From Flaccisagitta enflata (lineage: Eukaryota > Chaetognatha > Sagittoidea > Aphragmophora): a stretch of DNA of 64,000 bases. This document shows, piece by piece, positions 1 to 12,894 of the stretch; position 1 is the stretch's first letter; the number at the start of each line of letters is the position of its first letter. Location of the stretch: positions 94,984,001 through 95,048,000 of the forward strand of contig OZ231127.1 of NCBI GenBank assembly GCA_965153355.1, given 5' to 3'. Made by a program: the position numbers and the translations under genes. The notes under the pieces are model-generated. The model searched no databases. It was not told the DNA's origin and worked only from the letters and a program-made list of their open reading frames with translations.

Positions 1-59
1 GCTTTACCCCTCTTTGTTGGCCAGTTGGTTGGTACCTCTTTTATGTTTTTACAGTCCCA

Positions 60-1245
60 TTTCCATAAATTTGCTCTAGTTTTATAATCTCATGGATTTT
101 TATTTCGATTTCCAAGCCAAAAGTGCCTGATTTTGAGGCCAAAATGGCCAAAATAACCAAAAATCGCCATTTTGGCTTAATCTTTGATCTTTGAAGTACT
201 GTAGAATCTAAATGCCACAGCTTAGCTACATGCCAATTGCACCACTATCTAGCACTTGAGCAGTAGTTTATTTTGCTCATGGATTTTAGGTCATTTTTCA
301 AATTGGAGGCAGGTGAATTTTTTGTTCAAAGTTGACAAATTTTTCAAAAAAATTGACTTTTTTACACCTGCTTCTACAGTCGATAAAAAGAATTTGGGGT
401 CATGTTGATCAAAAATTCATTTACCAACAGCTAGAGCAGGAGAAACTCTTTAATTTGGTCACCAAAGCCGAAATATGTTGAAATCTGTGAAAAATGTCAA
501 AATTGCCACTGAAATTGAGGCTGCAAGTTTAACTCCATGAACCTCATCTTTGAAATGCTCTCAAATCTTAACAAATGAAGATAGAAACATGCGGATTGCA
601 CCACTGGTTAGCCCTTGAGCTCTAGTTTTATAATCTCATGGATTTTTATTTTGATTTCCAAGCCAAAGGTGCCCGATTCTGAGGCCAAAATGGCCAAAAT
701 AACCAAAAATCGCCATTTTGATTTAACCTTTGATGTTTGAAGTTCTGTAAAATCTAAATGCCACAGCTTAGCTACATGCCGATTGCACCACTAGTTAGCA
801 CTTGAGCAGTAGTTTATTTTGCTCATGGATTTTAGGTCATTTTTCAAATTAGCGGTGGGTGAATTTTTTGTCCAAAGTTGACAAATTTTCAAAAAAATTG
901 ACTTTTTTACACCTGCTTCTACAGTCAATGAAAAAAATTTGGGGTCATATCGATCAAAAATTCATTTACCATCAGCTAGAGCAGGAAAAACTCTTTGATT
1001 TGGTCACCAATTTCATGCAAATTGGTCTATCCAAAGCAAAAATATGTTGAAATCTGTGAAAAATGTCAAAATTGCCACTGAAATTGAGGCTGCAATTTTA
1101 CCTCCATGAGCCTCACCTTTGAAATGCTCTAAAATCTTAACAAATGAAGATAGAAACATGCGGATTGCACCACTGGTTAGCTCTTGAGCTCTAGTTTCAT
1201 AATCTCATGGATTTTGAGTCTTTTTTCTCAGGCCAAGTGACCCAA
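60..1245. repeat. Tandem ~550-bp repeat, two full units and part of a third
   Basis: The phrase TCTAGTTTTATAATCTCATG recurs near 72, 620 and (one mismatch) 1188. The following sequence, including the GGCCAAAATGGCCAAAATAACC palindromic stretch, the TACACCTGCTTCTACAGTC segment and a GCTAGAGCAGG block, repeats in the same order. Units differ by scattered substitutions and small indels. AT-rich, no believable coding frame. It may be the edge of a longer satellite extending outside the window. Confidence 0.75.
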
Positions 1246-1257
1246 TTTTGAGATTGA

Positions 1258-1850
1258 AATGACCTAAAAACAAGATTTGTACTACAGCCACCACTTTATG
1301 CGCATCAAAATTTGAAAAGAGCTGGTTGCAAAATCCGTTCAAAAACCCGTTCATTGGCCCTGGGCCCTCTATTTGACTATATGGAATGCAAAAACCATTG
1401 GGCTGGGGTTGTCAGATTGAATTTGGGGCAGAGTCTGCTATCTAATAACCAGCAAACGGCAAAAACGAAAACCGCCCACATCCTATCCTGCTTGTCAGCC
1501 GGGTCATACTCTAGAAAGCCATTAGATGAAATAATGCAACTTAACAAATATGATACAAAAACTTTGATTATCGCTCGTTATGGCATGTTAGATTGTGGTA
1601 AAAATTATAAGGGGACTAAACCCGAAATCTGTAATCAATGTAGCGTGACTGATGATGAAAACCACCGGTTGAATTATTGTATCAAATTCCGCGATATCAA
1701 TTTCTATGATAGCGAAACTAAAGAAGATTTCCATAAGATCTTTTCTAATGAAATTGAAACCCTACGAGAGATCATACCCAATATTCAGAAGGTATGGAAT
1801 ACTAAAACAGCGCATGGAACTATGGCTAAATGATACCCACAATATCTCTT

Positions 1851-1941
<91 letters not shown>

Positions 1942-2142
1942 ATCGATGCGACAAATGTGATTAAATCTGAATAAATGGGTCAAGTATCGCATATTAGTAG
2001 TAGAAAATAGATTAGACTATTTATTCTCATGACTATTACTTTTTCCTTCTTTTATTCCACTTATGAATTTGTTGTGACGCTCAAAAACATTTTGTTTATG
2101 TGTTGAAAACGCATTATTGAGCATTAAAATCAATCAATCAAT

Positions 2143-2145
<3 letters not shown>
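1258..2145 (+). mobile_element. 5'-truncated LINE-like 3' end with C-terminal CCHC and (AATC)n tail
   Basis: An open frame runs from about 1258 to a stop at 1833. Its last third has a C-x2-C-x8-H-x4-C cluster (CNQC..H..C, codons around 1630-1680), the arrangement seen at the C-terminus of many non-LTR reverse transcriptases. After the stop come a (TC)n tract, an AT-rich 3' UTR and a short (AATC)n tail at 2127-2145, which fits a LINE 3' end. No RT catalytic motif lies in the window, so the copy is 5' truncated. The upstream ~550-bp tandem repeat is unrelated. The assignment rests on the zinc knuckle and the tail only; another element type is possible. Confidence 0.5.

Positions 2146-2223
<78 letters not shown>
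1846..2223. repeat. Two (TC)n tracts
   Basis: (CT)n at about 1846-1940 and 2145-2223, separated by the LINE-like 3' UTR. The second directly continues the (AATC)n tail, so it probably grew from it. Confidence 0.9.
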
Positions 2224-2225
<2 letters not shown>

Positions 2226-2651
2226 GCGCGCGTTAGCTAACGCACTTCTCAGCGAACTCTCCTAGGGTCAACTTGTAACACCATAGGCCAGATCATTTCA
2301 TTTCATCGTAATTCGAAGTGTAATTTACATCGGAGCAAACAAGCAGATCGGTTAGATAAACTAAAACTCAGGGTTGTAGTCATAAAGTTAAGCGGCCTTT
2401 GATTTCTTCCCCCCCCCCCCCCCCGTCTTTGATTTCCTTTCCCGCGGAGTCGAAAAATTGTTTTATTTTCTACCCCATAGTGTATACAAATAGTATAAAT
2501 ATGGTCAGAATATTGTTAAAAAGTGTTGTTATAGTCAAATACTATCTTTTGAAACTGTCAAAAGTGTAAAATCTTCAAAAAAATTATTTTTTCTTGCTCA
2601 ACTTTGTACACCCCCCAAAAAATATTAAGTTTTTTTTTTTGGCTATTTTTT

Positions 2652-3379
<728 letters not shown>

Positions 3380-3659
3380 ACCTAAAATCATCTTTTGACA
3401 GACGTGCTCGCGGAATAACACAAGCACATTTATTATGTAGCTCTATGAACCGCTTTACAAATGCGAGTGCAAAAAAAAAAAATTGATGGGTTATGTAAAA
3501 AAACTGTATCCAGACGAAGAAGATAAATCCCTTCTGGCATAAAACATTGATACAAAAATATTCGAGGTCCCTTATTCCCAGATTGAATTAATGTCGTTAT
3601 GATTTGGTTGCCCCCTTCCGGGTCTTCCGGGTCTTCTTGGCTCTATCACGGTCAGATGT

Positions 3660-4210
3660 CAGATCCACATCATACCAATAAAGGCGGCTCTCGCCGTAGG
3701 AAAAAAGTCGTAAGTGCGAGGTTTTGGAATTTCTTGTGATTGTTTTTTTGTCGTGTTGTCTGGTTGTCGGACGGACAGACGGACCAACAGACCAATGGAT
3801 GGACTGACAGACAAAGCCTCTCATAGCATCCAGAGTTGAAATGCGAGAGAGACTGTGCTGCCAGGATGCACAATCATCACCTGGGACATTTCAAAGTTCA
3901 AATATACTTCAACTAACTCGATTCCTTGTTTTTGGGAAAAATGAAAAAAATGCGAAAAAATATAAAAAGATTCAAAAAATCATAGCTCCAAAACTATCAA
4001 TCGCACAGAATTCTGCTTGGCGTCATCTGAAAGAGGAGAATTAGCTCTTTCTTAGCTATTGATTTCATGCGTAGTCCCATTCTGCCCGAAAAATGCACCA
4101 ACTTGCTCAAACGCCTCATAAAACAAAGGGAAATCCGTTTTTCTCTGCAGGACTCAAAAAGACCGAAGGGACTTCGTCTCTTCGACTTTTTTCCAAACTA
4201 TATTTTTCAA
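3660..4210. repeat. Dispersed repeat, copy 1 (CTGTGCTGCCAGGATGCACA family)
   Basis: The block 3835-4200 (GAGAGAGACTGTGCTGCCAG, then CACAGAATTCTGCTTGGCGTC, then CTCAAAAAGACCGAAGGGAC, approximate) recurs in the same order at 45625-45985 and 52215-52575, with weaker relatives at 30870-31090 and 53365-53550. A short flank reading AAGGCGGCTCTCGCCGTAGG at 3681 also recurs at 30302, 45370 and 45463. Noncoding as far as can be seen; type of element unknown. Confidence 0.65.
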
Positions 4211-4564
4211 CCGACGCGCCGATGGGGCAGAGGAGTGACAGTAACTTACGGTTACAGTAACGTTACTCACAGTACAGTGATTCCAAGGCTTCCTCTAGCA
4301 GTTAGAATCAATTATGCGTAAAAATGAACTTTCAGGGTCAAACGTCAGACAATAAAACTCCATTTAAGATCTAATTCAGTTTTCAGTCATTGACAGGTGC
4401 GGTGATGTCTATCGTTTTCCAGCTAACAATAACAGTTTCATTACATCCCTTTTTTCAATATCCAGGGACAGACATCAGATCCAAATACTCCATTCATCTT
4501 CCAACCATCGACGGGCGCAGTAACGCCCACTTCCGGCCGATTCATCCACGTGGGGACGCCATCC

Positions 4565-5897
4565 TCAACATCAACAGGCATCATTCATCAGTCACCACAG
4601 GTATTATTCATTAGCCATCCTCTTCATCAACAGGCATCATTCATCAGTCACCACAGGTATTATTCATTAGCCATCCTCTTCATCAACAAGCATCATTCAT
4701 CAGTCACCACAGGTATGATTCATCAGCCATCCTCAACATCAACAGGCATCATTCATCAGTCACCACAGGTTTGTTGCTTTTATTCATTAGCCATCCTCAA
4801 CATCAACAGGCATCATTCATCAGTCACCACAGGTATGATTCATTAGCCATCCTCTACATCAACAGGCATCATTCATCAGTCACCACAGGTATGATTCATC
4901 AGCCATCCTCAACATCAACAGGCATCATTCATCAGTCACCACAGGTATGATTCATCAGCCATCCTCAACATCAACAGGCATCAATCATCAGTCACCACCG
5001 GTATGATTCATTAGCCATCCTCAACATCAACAGGCATCATTCATCAGTCACCACAGGTATGATTCATTAGCCATCCTCAACATCAACAGGCATCATTCAT
5101 CAGTCACCACAGGTATGATTCATTAGCCATCCTCAACATCAACAGGCATCATTCATCAGTCACCACAGGTATGATTCATTAGCCATCCTCAACATCAACA
5201 GGCATCATTCATCAGTCACCACAGGTATGATTCATCAGCCATCCTCAACATCAACAGGCATCAATCATCAGTCACCACAGGTATGATTCATTAGCCATCC
5301 TCAACATCAACAGGCATCATTCATCAGTCACCACAGGTATGATTCATTAGCCATCCTCAACATCAACAGGCATCAATCATCAGTCATCACAGGTATGATT
5401 CATCAGCCATCCTAAACATCAACAGGCATCATTCATCAGTCACCACAGGTATGATTCATCAGCCATCCTCAACACCAACAGGCATCAATCATCAGTCACC
5501 ACCGGTATGATTCATTAGCCATCCTCATCATCAACAGGCATCATTCATCAGTCACCACAGGTATGATTCATTAGCCATCCTCAACATCAACAGGCATCAT
5601 TCATCAGTCACCACAGGTATGATTCATCAGCCATCCTCAACATCAACAGGCATCATTCATCAGTCACCACAGGTATGATTCATCAGCCATCCTCAACATC
5701 AACAGGCATCATTCATCAATCACCACAGGTATGATTCATTAGCCATCCTCAACATCAACAGGCATCATTCATCAGTCACCACAGGTATGATTCATCAGCC
5801 ATCCTCAACATCAACAGGCATCATTCATCAGTCACCACAGGTATGATTCATCAGCCATCCTCAACATCAAGAGGCATCATTCATCAGTGACCGCAGG
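4565..5897. repeat. 56-bp satellite array, about 24 copies
   Basis: Unit contains CATCAACAGGCATCATTCAT, CAGTCACCACAGGTATGATT and CATTAGCCATCCTCAA in this order. Variants alternate CATTAGCC/CATCAGCC and CATTCATC/CAATCATC. The first units are irregular (CTTCATCAACA; a GGTTTGTTGCTTTTATT insert near 4768). It ends against the MITE at 5902. Confidence 0.95.
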
Positions 5898-5901
5898 TAA
5901 C

Positions 5902-6470
5902 TACAGTAGATCCCGTCTACACTTGAGATAATGGGGGCAAGCATTGTGGAAAGATGAATATAGGTAGGGGAGTAATATTTGGATTATAGATTAATCAAAG
6001 GATGCTTAATTCCCCATGATTGCTGGTTGCCATGGAAACACATTTTCATGTATTCTTGCTAAAATATCAATATTTTGAGAGATAATTTTTTAGGGAATAT
6101 TGTTTAAAATCAAATTTGCTACAACTTTCCCACAGTATGTTCTGTAAGAATGTCGCTAGTTCGGCCATTGCTAGGGAGCGTATCTATGTGTGACAACCCC
6201 TAGCAACCGCTAAACGAGCAACATTCTTACAGAACATACTGTGGGAGAGTTATAGCAAATTCAATTTAAAAAAATGTTCCCTCAAAAAATTTCTAAAAAT
6301 ATTGATAGTTTAGCGAATATACATAGAAATGCGTTTCCATGGCAACCAGCTATCATGAGCAATAAAGCATCCCTTTATTGATCTATATCTTAAATACCAC
6401 TCCCCTGGCTTCATTTGTTTTTCTACTGTGGTTGCCCCCATTATCCCAAGTCTAGACGAGATCTTCTGTA
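5902..6470. mobile_element. Long foldback MITE flanked by TA (Tc1/mariner-like)
   Basis: Outer ends read TACAGTAGATCCCGTCTAC and, in reverse complement, TACAGAAGATCTCGTCTAG. The two arms stay complementary almost to the centre near 6187: GGCAACCA..., ACAGTATGTTCTGTAAGAAT and its complement at 6220-6245. TA flanks with CAG as first bases fit Tc1/mariner insertion. No coding capacity. Confidence 0.85.
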
Positions 6471-6706
6471 TGTCTTTCTTCTCTTTTTCTTCCACTGTTG
6501 ATATTTTAATAATGATCTTTTACGAGATAGATAATATGAGAGATACCGATGTCTGATATTTATGGCATAGTTCAAGTATGCGCTCACACCCCAGATTCCA
6601 GAATGGCATAGTTCACGGCACATTTCCCATTCACATCTTTCAGTCTTCACACTCAGCAGTTTCATATCAATTCCATCTGTAGGAGTCATGCCCTTCAGGC
6701 CAAGTA

Positions 6707-6710
<4 letters not shown>

Positions 6711-6797
<87 letters not shown>

Positions 6798-6812
6798 TCT
6801 CTCTCTCTCTCA
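6711..6812. repeat. (CT)n-(CA)n-(CT)n compound microsatellite
   Basis: Direct reading: CT units about 6711-6764, CA units about 6766-6795, then CT units. Confidence 0.95.
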
Positions 6813-7027
6813 GCCGTTACATTTCCGTCTGTGTATTTACATCAGGAGGGAAGTTCTCTCTGAGGCTATTTTTTTCTTGCCATTGTTTTCACGATAAATC
6901 ACAATTCCAGGTCCAAGCTTTGGCTTCGGCCTTATGAGGGCCATTTATCAATACAACGCCAAAGCTGAGGTTACAGAGTCTCTATCTTTTTTTTTTAAAC
7001 CATGGACATTGGACAATGCCCCGGGAA

Positions 7028-7370
7028 GTGGTGGTGGTGGTGGTGGTGGTGGTGGTGGTTGTAGTGGTGGTGGTGGTGGTGGTGGTGGTGGTGGTGGTGG
7101 TGGTGGTGGTGGTGGTGGTGGTGGTGGTGGTGGTGGTGGTGGTGGTGGTGGTGGTGGTGGTGGTGGTGATGGTGGTGGTGGTGGTGGTGGTGGTGGTGGT
7201 TGTGGTGATGGTGATGGTTGTAGTGTCGATGGTGGTGGTGGTGGTGGTGGTGGTGGTGGTGGTGATGGTTGTAGTGCTGGTGGTGGTGGTGGTGGTGGTG
7301 GTGGTGGTGGTGGTGGTTGTGGTGGTGGTGGTAGTGTTGGTGGTGGTGGTGGTGGTTCAAGTGGTGGTGA
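7028..7370. repeat. (GGT)n tract of ~340 bp
   Basis: Nearly pure GGT triplets with scattered TGT, GAT and AGT variants. The plus strand is G-rich enough to form multiple G-quadruplexes. Open frames in all three phases (poly-Gly, poly-Val, and poly-His/Pro on the other strand) are repeat artefacts. Followed at 7420-7510 by two copies of a GGTGGCGCCCCCCC block. Confidence 0.95.
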
Positions 7371-7574
7371 TGGCGCGCAGAGATTAGGGGCGGAGGCGCA
7401 CTCAGTATCGGTGCCGGCCATCACCGGTGGCGCCCCCCCACCCCCCCCCACGATACTCGCCGTTGGCGCCCCCCCCCCCCCCCACGGTACTTGCCGGTGG
7501 CGGTCTCCCACGGCGCGCTCGCGCTTGACCTTCTACATAATTTACAGCAGCAGGAAATCCTTCACAAACAAAAG

Positions 7575-7757
7575 GCCACGCGTCACGCTTCCCTTACGCC
7601 ATGCGTCACGCTTCCCTTACACCACGCGTCACGCTTCCCTTACGCCACACTTGAATCCGCTTAGGTCACAGTTGAATTCACTTCAGCCACGCGTCACGCT
7701 CAACTTAGGCCACATTTCAAATCATTTCAGCCACGCGCTACACTGAACTTGCGCCAT
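7575..7757. repeat. ~22-bp GC-rich minisatellite
   Basis: Three close copies of CACGCGTCACGCTTCCCTTA (7577-7645), then diverged copies with TTGAATCCGCTTAGG, TTGAATTCACTTCAG and CTCAACTTAGGCCAC. Confidence 0.8.
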
Positions 7758-8240
7758 AAATGATCAATGAGAAAAAAAAACACACCTTTGCACCGATACC
7801 ATGTCAATCAAAATCCAGTAAATCTTCTTCTTCTAAAGACGGACATGTATACTTAGCTTAAGACATCTTTCGACACACTCATGACATAAAACACTGTCAA
7901 GGGCATTGACAATGACATATCAATGCCATGGTCCATCAGTTGCACCAGATGCACCAATTGCACTTCTGATCGACGGCAAAAAGAAACGTGTACTTGTACG
8001 GTCACGTGGGGCGCGGCATTTAAAACACAATTGGGAAGCTAATACGCATGAGGAAAAAAAGTTCTCATTAGAACGTATCTCATTTCAGTTTGACAATAAT
8101 TGCACATCTGTTGGGTTTTTTTATCTGCGACGTTAATATTATCCACTGATAATGTTTGTTTCTGTCTATTGAACCTTTTCCTATTTCTTCTTTTCTTATT
8201 TACCGGCTCGTGACTCGTCCAATCGTCCAATCTCAAACGC

Positions 8241-8243
<3 letters not shown>

Positions 8244-8320
<77 letters not shown>

Positions 8321-8390
8321 AACAACAACAACGAAACCTCCCACTTTCCCAAACCAATCAATCAAACACACACACACACACACACACACG
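8244..8390. repeat. (CAA)n and (CA)n tracts upstream of a coding exon
   Basis: About 29 CAA units at 8244-8332 and CA units at 8368-8389, immediately before the proposed splice acceptor CAACAG at 8391-8396. Confidence 0.9.
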
Positions 8391-8396
8391 CAACAG

Positions 8397-9039
8397 AACA
8401 CCTTACATCAAAAATGGCAACAATCACAACATTTCAACGACTTGGAGGTTCAAGAGAAACTGTTGGGCGGCGTCGGCGACGGTGGCGGCGGCGGTGTCAG
8501 CATCAACGGCGGAGGTGGTTCCTTACCGGCTCATCTCACTCACCCTCACTCACTCACTCACCCTCATCATCATCATCATCCTCACCACCATCTAGGATTG
8601 CCAACCGAATTCATTCCGGTGCGTCTGGTTTCCGATCCTTCCAATCCTCCGATGGAAGGTGGTTGTGGTTTAGGCGGCGGTGGCCAAGAAGGACTCGGCC
8701 TCACCGGCATCCTCACCACCGATCTGCCACCGCCTCCGCCTAACAGAACTCACAGTAACAATTTCGGAGGCGGAGGAGGTGTGGCTACCAATCATCCGGG
8801 CTCCACCGGCACGCTGCCGAATTCCGGCAATCATAGTCGGAGTGGCACGCTGCGGCCTGGTGGTGGTGGTGGTGGTGGTGGGGGTGGAGGTGGTGGTGGT
8901 GGAGGAGGAGGAGGAGGTCAAGGCGGCGGTGGCCAAATGACGTGGCCGCTTCAACGAGTCCCCGTAGCAACGAGGGCGGGAGCGCGTTGGCTCGTTTTTA
9001 CTACCATTGCCTTGATCGTCACTCTCATTATCGGATCTG
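8397..9039 (+). CDS. Type II membrane protein gene, exon with cytoplasmic region and TM start
   Basis: The open frame from 8397 encodes a Gly/His/Pro-rich N-terminal region (poly-Gly, HPHHHHHPHHH, PPPPP) followed by basic RAGARW and a hydrophobic run LVFTTIALIVTLIIGSG. It stops at a good donor, TCTG|GTAAGG (GT at 9040), in phase 1. The next exon at 11348 continues the hydrophobic segment with MVGFLLG, so one ~24-residue transmembrane helix is split by the intron. Arginines before the helix suggest N-in, type II topology. No ATG lies in frame within the exon, so an upstream exon probably supplies the start; the acceptor CAACAG at 8391 is a guess, with a CA-rich rather than pyrimidine tract. 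Family not recognised. Confidence 0.65.
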
Positions 9040-9116
9040 GTAAGGATTGATTGTGTCGGTGTGTGTGGTTGTGTGTGTGTGTGGGGGGGAAGGGGATAAG
9101 TGTGTGCGGGAGATGT

Positions 9117-9322
<206 letters not shown>

Positions 9323-9519
9323 AGAGAGACCAACAGACAGCTTTGGCGTTACGAAAGTGGCGTCTAAAAAGGTTACATAGGATGAAAAAGGTAAATACGT
9401 TTCAAGGAAAAACAAACGCTGGAAAGGAAATGGATGATATGGCTAAGAAAGGCTGAAAAAGAAGGAAGGAAAGTTAAAAGGCTCAGTAAAGGTAAATGCA
9501 AACAAGGGAGGCGGTCGAC

Positions 9520-9735
9520 TTATTATTGTTGTGGACGGGTGGGCAGCGGCATCCAACCCCCATCCACAACCCATCCCCACCCCATACACACACCCATACA
9601 CTAACAGTATCTAAATCTTTTTCCGAAACTAAAAAATTCGGCTGAATACACGGCAACCATAGTCGCGTGAGAATGGGCAGGGGCAGTAGTGCAAAAACTG
9701 CTTCTGTAACATCAAAATCGCCCTAAAAAAACCGA
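9520..9735 (-). repeat. Family A-like fragment
   Basis: Contains GGACGGGTGGGCAGCGGCA (9533), then AATACACGGCAACCATAGTC with GGGCAGGGGCAGTAGTGC (9645-9690). These are the landmarks of the dispersed family A, here in two partial pieces. Confidence 0.5.
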
Positions 9736-10469
9736 CAGACAGACCGACCAGCCAAACGACGGACTGATGGGAAATTTAAACAGCACACGACTGAAGATAA
9801 GTAAAGATAAGTTAAAGATAAGTAACAATTTATAGCAGTGTAAAAAAGAAAAGACGATGTAAGGAAAACAGAAAAGTAACGAGTTATAAGTGAACTTGGA
9901 AAGTTCCAGAACTCGAAAATAAAAGTATCAAAGAAGCTCAAGAGATGAAAAAGACAAAAAAGACAAAATAGAAAAACGGAAAAAAGATAAAAGAAGAAGA
10001 GCCAAAGCGGAGAAGGAGAAAGGAGAATCGGAGAAACAGAATTGGCCTCAGGGAAAGAAAGGTTAACGAGAGAAAATATTGGAAAGAAAACGAAGAAAAC
10101 GAAGAAAACGAAGTAAACGAAGAAAACGAAAACGAAGGAAACCAAGTCTAGATTGCAATTCACGGGAGAACGAGGCCTTGTTCGTCCATGCAAATGATGG
10201 TCGGCAAGGCAGGGGCATGTAGCAGTGTTTATGAATTCATGGACAAGTGAGCATTTAGTCAGGGGCACGGAGAACTTAATTCAGGTCTGGACTCGAATGA
10301 CCGGAACAAAGCCAAGCACGGTGGCAGCATGTGCTCCTACATATCCAATCGATCGTCTAACCAACCGAATTTTCTGGGCAAAGCAACAACCGCTAACAGG
10401 TTCTACTTCGCGGAACCATGGTCGTCGAGTGTTGCTCAGAATCGGATAAACGCACACGGAAATCTCAAT

Positions 10470-10720
10470 AAGTGATGGTTTTTCTTTTAATATATGCAAT
10501 GCATAGTAATCTTTTCATTTAAATACATCACGACATTCAAAAATCAAGAAATCAGATTTAAACACATTAATTGTTCCATTCATCGTCTGGACTTAGTAAA
10601 AGCAGTACATCAATTCTACGCTGTAACTCGAATTGACCGTATACTGAATATTGCCTACGAAAATCAACGATAATCACAAAACTACTTTATGCAAATCAGG
10701 TTTTGAGGCTCACGCTGCAT
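10470..10720. repeat. Dispersed ~240-bp repeat, copy 1
   Basis: Shares the ordered blocks ATCACGACATTCAAAAAT, GCAGTACATCAATTCT, ATCAACGATAATC and CTTTATGCAAATCAGGTTTT with 19925-20145. A fragment of the end recurs near 34615. Type unknown. Confidence 0.65.
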
Positions 10721-11291
10721 CAAGAGATGCCCATCTTGCTGGATTCTTCGATCTACTGACCGACCGACCGACTTACCAATCGACATCGCCTGACCACACG
10801 TGAAAATCTCTGAGAACATAACAGAGAACATAAACTGATAAACAGGGCCTCGATAAAACGATTGTCTCCTCCTATTTCTTTTCTTTTTATTATTTTTCTT
10901 ATTTTTTTCTTGTCTCCCTGCCTACAAATTTTTTTTTGCTGCCTACAAGCAGTGCTTGCGTGCTTCGGCACTTTGTCGTACCTTGCCTAGGAGTAGCCGC
11001 CAAAATCATGTCCGTGGAAAGGTCCCATTTCATTATTTCGGCTTTTTTGGCCTCTTTTCGTTCAGCCATTTGTCAGTTCGTCTGTTCACCCCCCCAGTCA
11101 GTATGTCTATCCATCCCCCCTCAAACCTCAAATCAGCCTTTTCACGCCTCAATTCATCACCTATAAGGCTTTGAAGAAGGTCTCAATATAGCCCTTTCTG
11201 GCCTCAAAATAGCCCTTTCTGGGCCTCAAACTAGCCCACTTCGCCCTCCAGAGCCCTTGCAATTTACATTCTCAAGCTCGCAGGCGACTGA

Positions 11292-11293
<2 letters not shown>

Positions 11294-11345
<52 letters not shown>

Positions 11346-11346
11346 A
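11294..11346. repeat. (CT)n forming the pyrimidine tract of a splice acceptor
   Basis: Pure CT run ending in TTCTCAG at 11341-11347, so the microsatellite itself supplies the polypyrimidine tract of the exon at 11348. Confidence 0.85.
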
Positions 11347-11347
11347 G

Positions 11348-11608
11348 GTATGGTTGGTTTCCTGCTTGGGCGTCATACTGAGGCTGCTGCGCGCGCATAT
11401 TTCGATTCTCACGCCGGATTAGAAGATGGCGCCGGCCTGAATGGCGCCAACGGACTAAATGACGCCGATCTGGACTCTGACGGCGTCATCGACGTCCTGG
11501 AAGCCAACAACAACAACAACAATATTCACGGATTAAATCAACAACAACAACAGGAAACTAATGCCGCCTTTGATACACTCAACAACGACAATTCCCTCGC
11601 AGAAACAG
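11348..11608 (+). CDS. Type II membrane protein gene, second recognised exon
   Basis: Acceptor CTCTTCTCAG|GT, donor ACAG|GTTTGC, 261 nt, phase 1 on both sides. It begins with MVGFLLGRHTEAAARAYF, completing the transmembrane helix, then an extracellular stalk with acidic/Gly/Asn-rich sequence (LNDADLDSDGVIDVLE) and Asn and Gln homopolymers, ending SLAETG. The sequence DADLDSDGVIDV resembles a Ca-binding DxDxDG loop, but only one is seen and no EF-hand helices flank it convincingly. Joins in phase to 8397-9039 and to 18939-19004. Confidence 0.7.
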
Positions 11609-11704
11609 GTTTGCTGTTAGTTGAATTAAACGATTAAGTCTTTTAACATCTGATATATTCAATACACGGTGCAGTTATGAACAAGTAACGCGGCACAACG
11701 GTCT

Positions 11705-11952
11705 ACACACTCCGTATAAATCAGAATTGAGCGTCCAAAGAGCTGAGGGGTTGAGTAGTGTTCTACGTCACTTTGGGTATACAAATCACTCTTCAGTAAG
11801 TTTTTTCCAAGGCAAACTAATCGTTAAACTCATTTTGCTGAGGGGACTAAAAATGACAACTATTTGACTAATATGATCGAAATTTTTTAATCTTTAGAAA
11901 ATTGTAATTCCATTTCTAATTGACTTACAATTTTGCGGTTGGTCTCATTCGA
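11705..11952 (+). repeat. Inverted dispersed repeat, arm 1 (partner at 17865-18105)
   Basis: Blocks GAGCGTCCAAAGAGC, CTTTGGGTATACAAATCACTC, TTTTTAATCTTTAGAAAAT and TTGCGGTTGGTC are found in reverse complement and reverse order at 17865-18105, about 6 kb away. Confidence 0.7.
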
Positions 11953-12329
11953 TTTTGACACCTGTGCGTTTGTCCCATGTGCACATGTGTACCTTTGTCT
12001 GTCTGTTGGCCAGTCTCTTGATTTGCTGTTGGTTGGTCAGTGCTTCCATCTGTCCTGAAGTCGGTGACATAGTTGACACATAGTCTGACTTTAGTCTACA
12101 CCATGGCATGTTGGTCAATTGGTTTGTAGGTCCTTCCATCCATAACATTCTTTAATTGCAAGCGGTTTTTGCATCACTGCTTTACTGCCCCTCCTCAACC
12201 CTATGCGACTATCCTGCCGCATATCCAGTCACTAGCTTGCGCAATATGTTTTGGCGGACATTGGGTGTGTTTCTACAGACAAGAATTTCGATCGGCGTGA
12301 AACGCTTTTTCAGCATAAATTCCCACAGT

Positions 12330-12510
12330 CTCACGAGGGAGTGAGCAAAGTGAGTGAGCGAGTCTCCAAACCGTGCGAGCCCGCGAATGGAGCGAGCGAG
12401 CGAAGTGAGCGTAGAGAAGTGTAGTGCTGCGGAGCAAGGGAATTGAATCAGTGAAGTGAATGAGTGGAGTGAATGGTGCAAGCTAACGAATGTAGCAAGC
12501 GACCGAGTGG
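12330..12510. repeat. GAGTGAGCGAAGTGAGCG-type degenerate repeat
   Basis: Short degenerate units of GTGAGCGA/GTGAATGA/AGCGAGCG. The leading GAGGGAGTGAGCAAAGTGAG recurs in reverse complement at about 16449-16478. Confidence 0.5.
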
Positions 12511-12779
12511 CCTGTTGATAATGCGATTGTCCCGAGTGGCACTTCCTTTCTCATGAGCAGGATGAAATCGTTAGTGTGAAGATAAACATTTTTATCACTT
12601 TTTTTATCACTTTTTATCTCCTTCATATCATGTTGATATTTGAATACATATGAATACATGAGAATATATTTGAATACATTTGAAAACGAATTTAAACCAT
12701 AATTCAATTCTGGAATTAGATGTGTGATAGCCACCTTATAACAGTCTCAACAACCATGTGCCAGCCTTAGCGACCTAAT

Positions 12780-12894
<115 letters not shown>

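Noticed and set aside
4565-5897. CRISPR-like or hammerhead satellite
   Set aside because: Units are adjacent with no unique spacers. TCATCAG gives CTGATGA on the minus strand, but no GAAA or matching stems follow, so no hammerhead core.
6934-7746. Poly-Gly, poly-Val, poly-His and poly-Pro frames
   Set aside because: Translation of the (GGT)n tract on both strands.
11460-11500. EF-hand calcium-binding domain
   Set aside because: Only a single DADLDSDG stretch without the flanking helices or a second loop.
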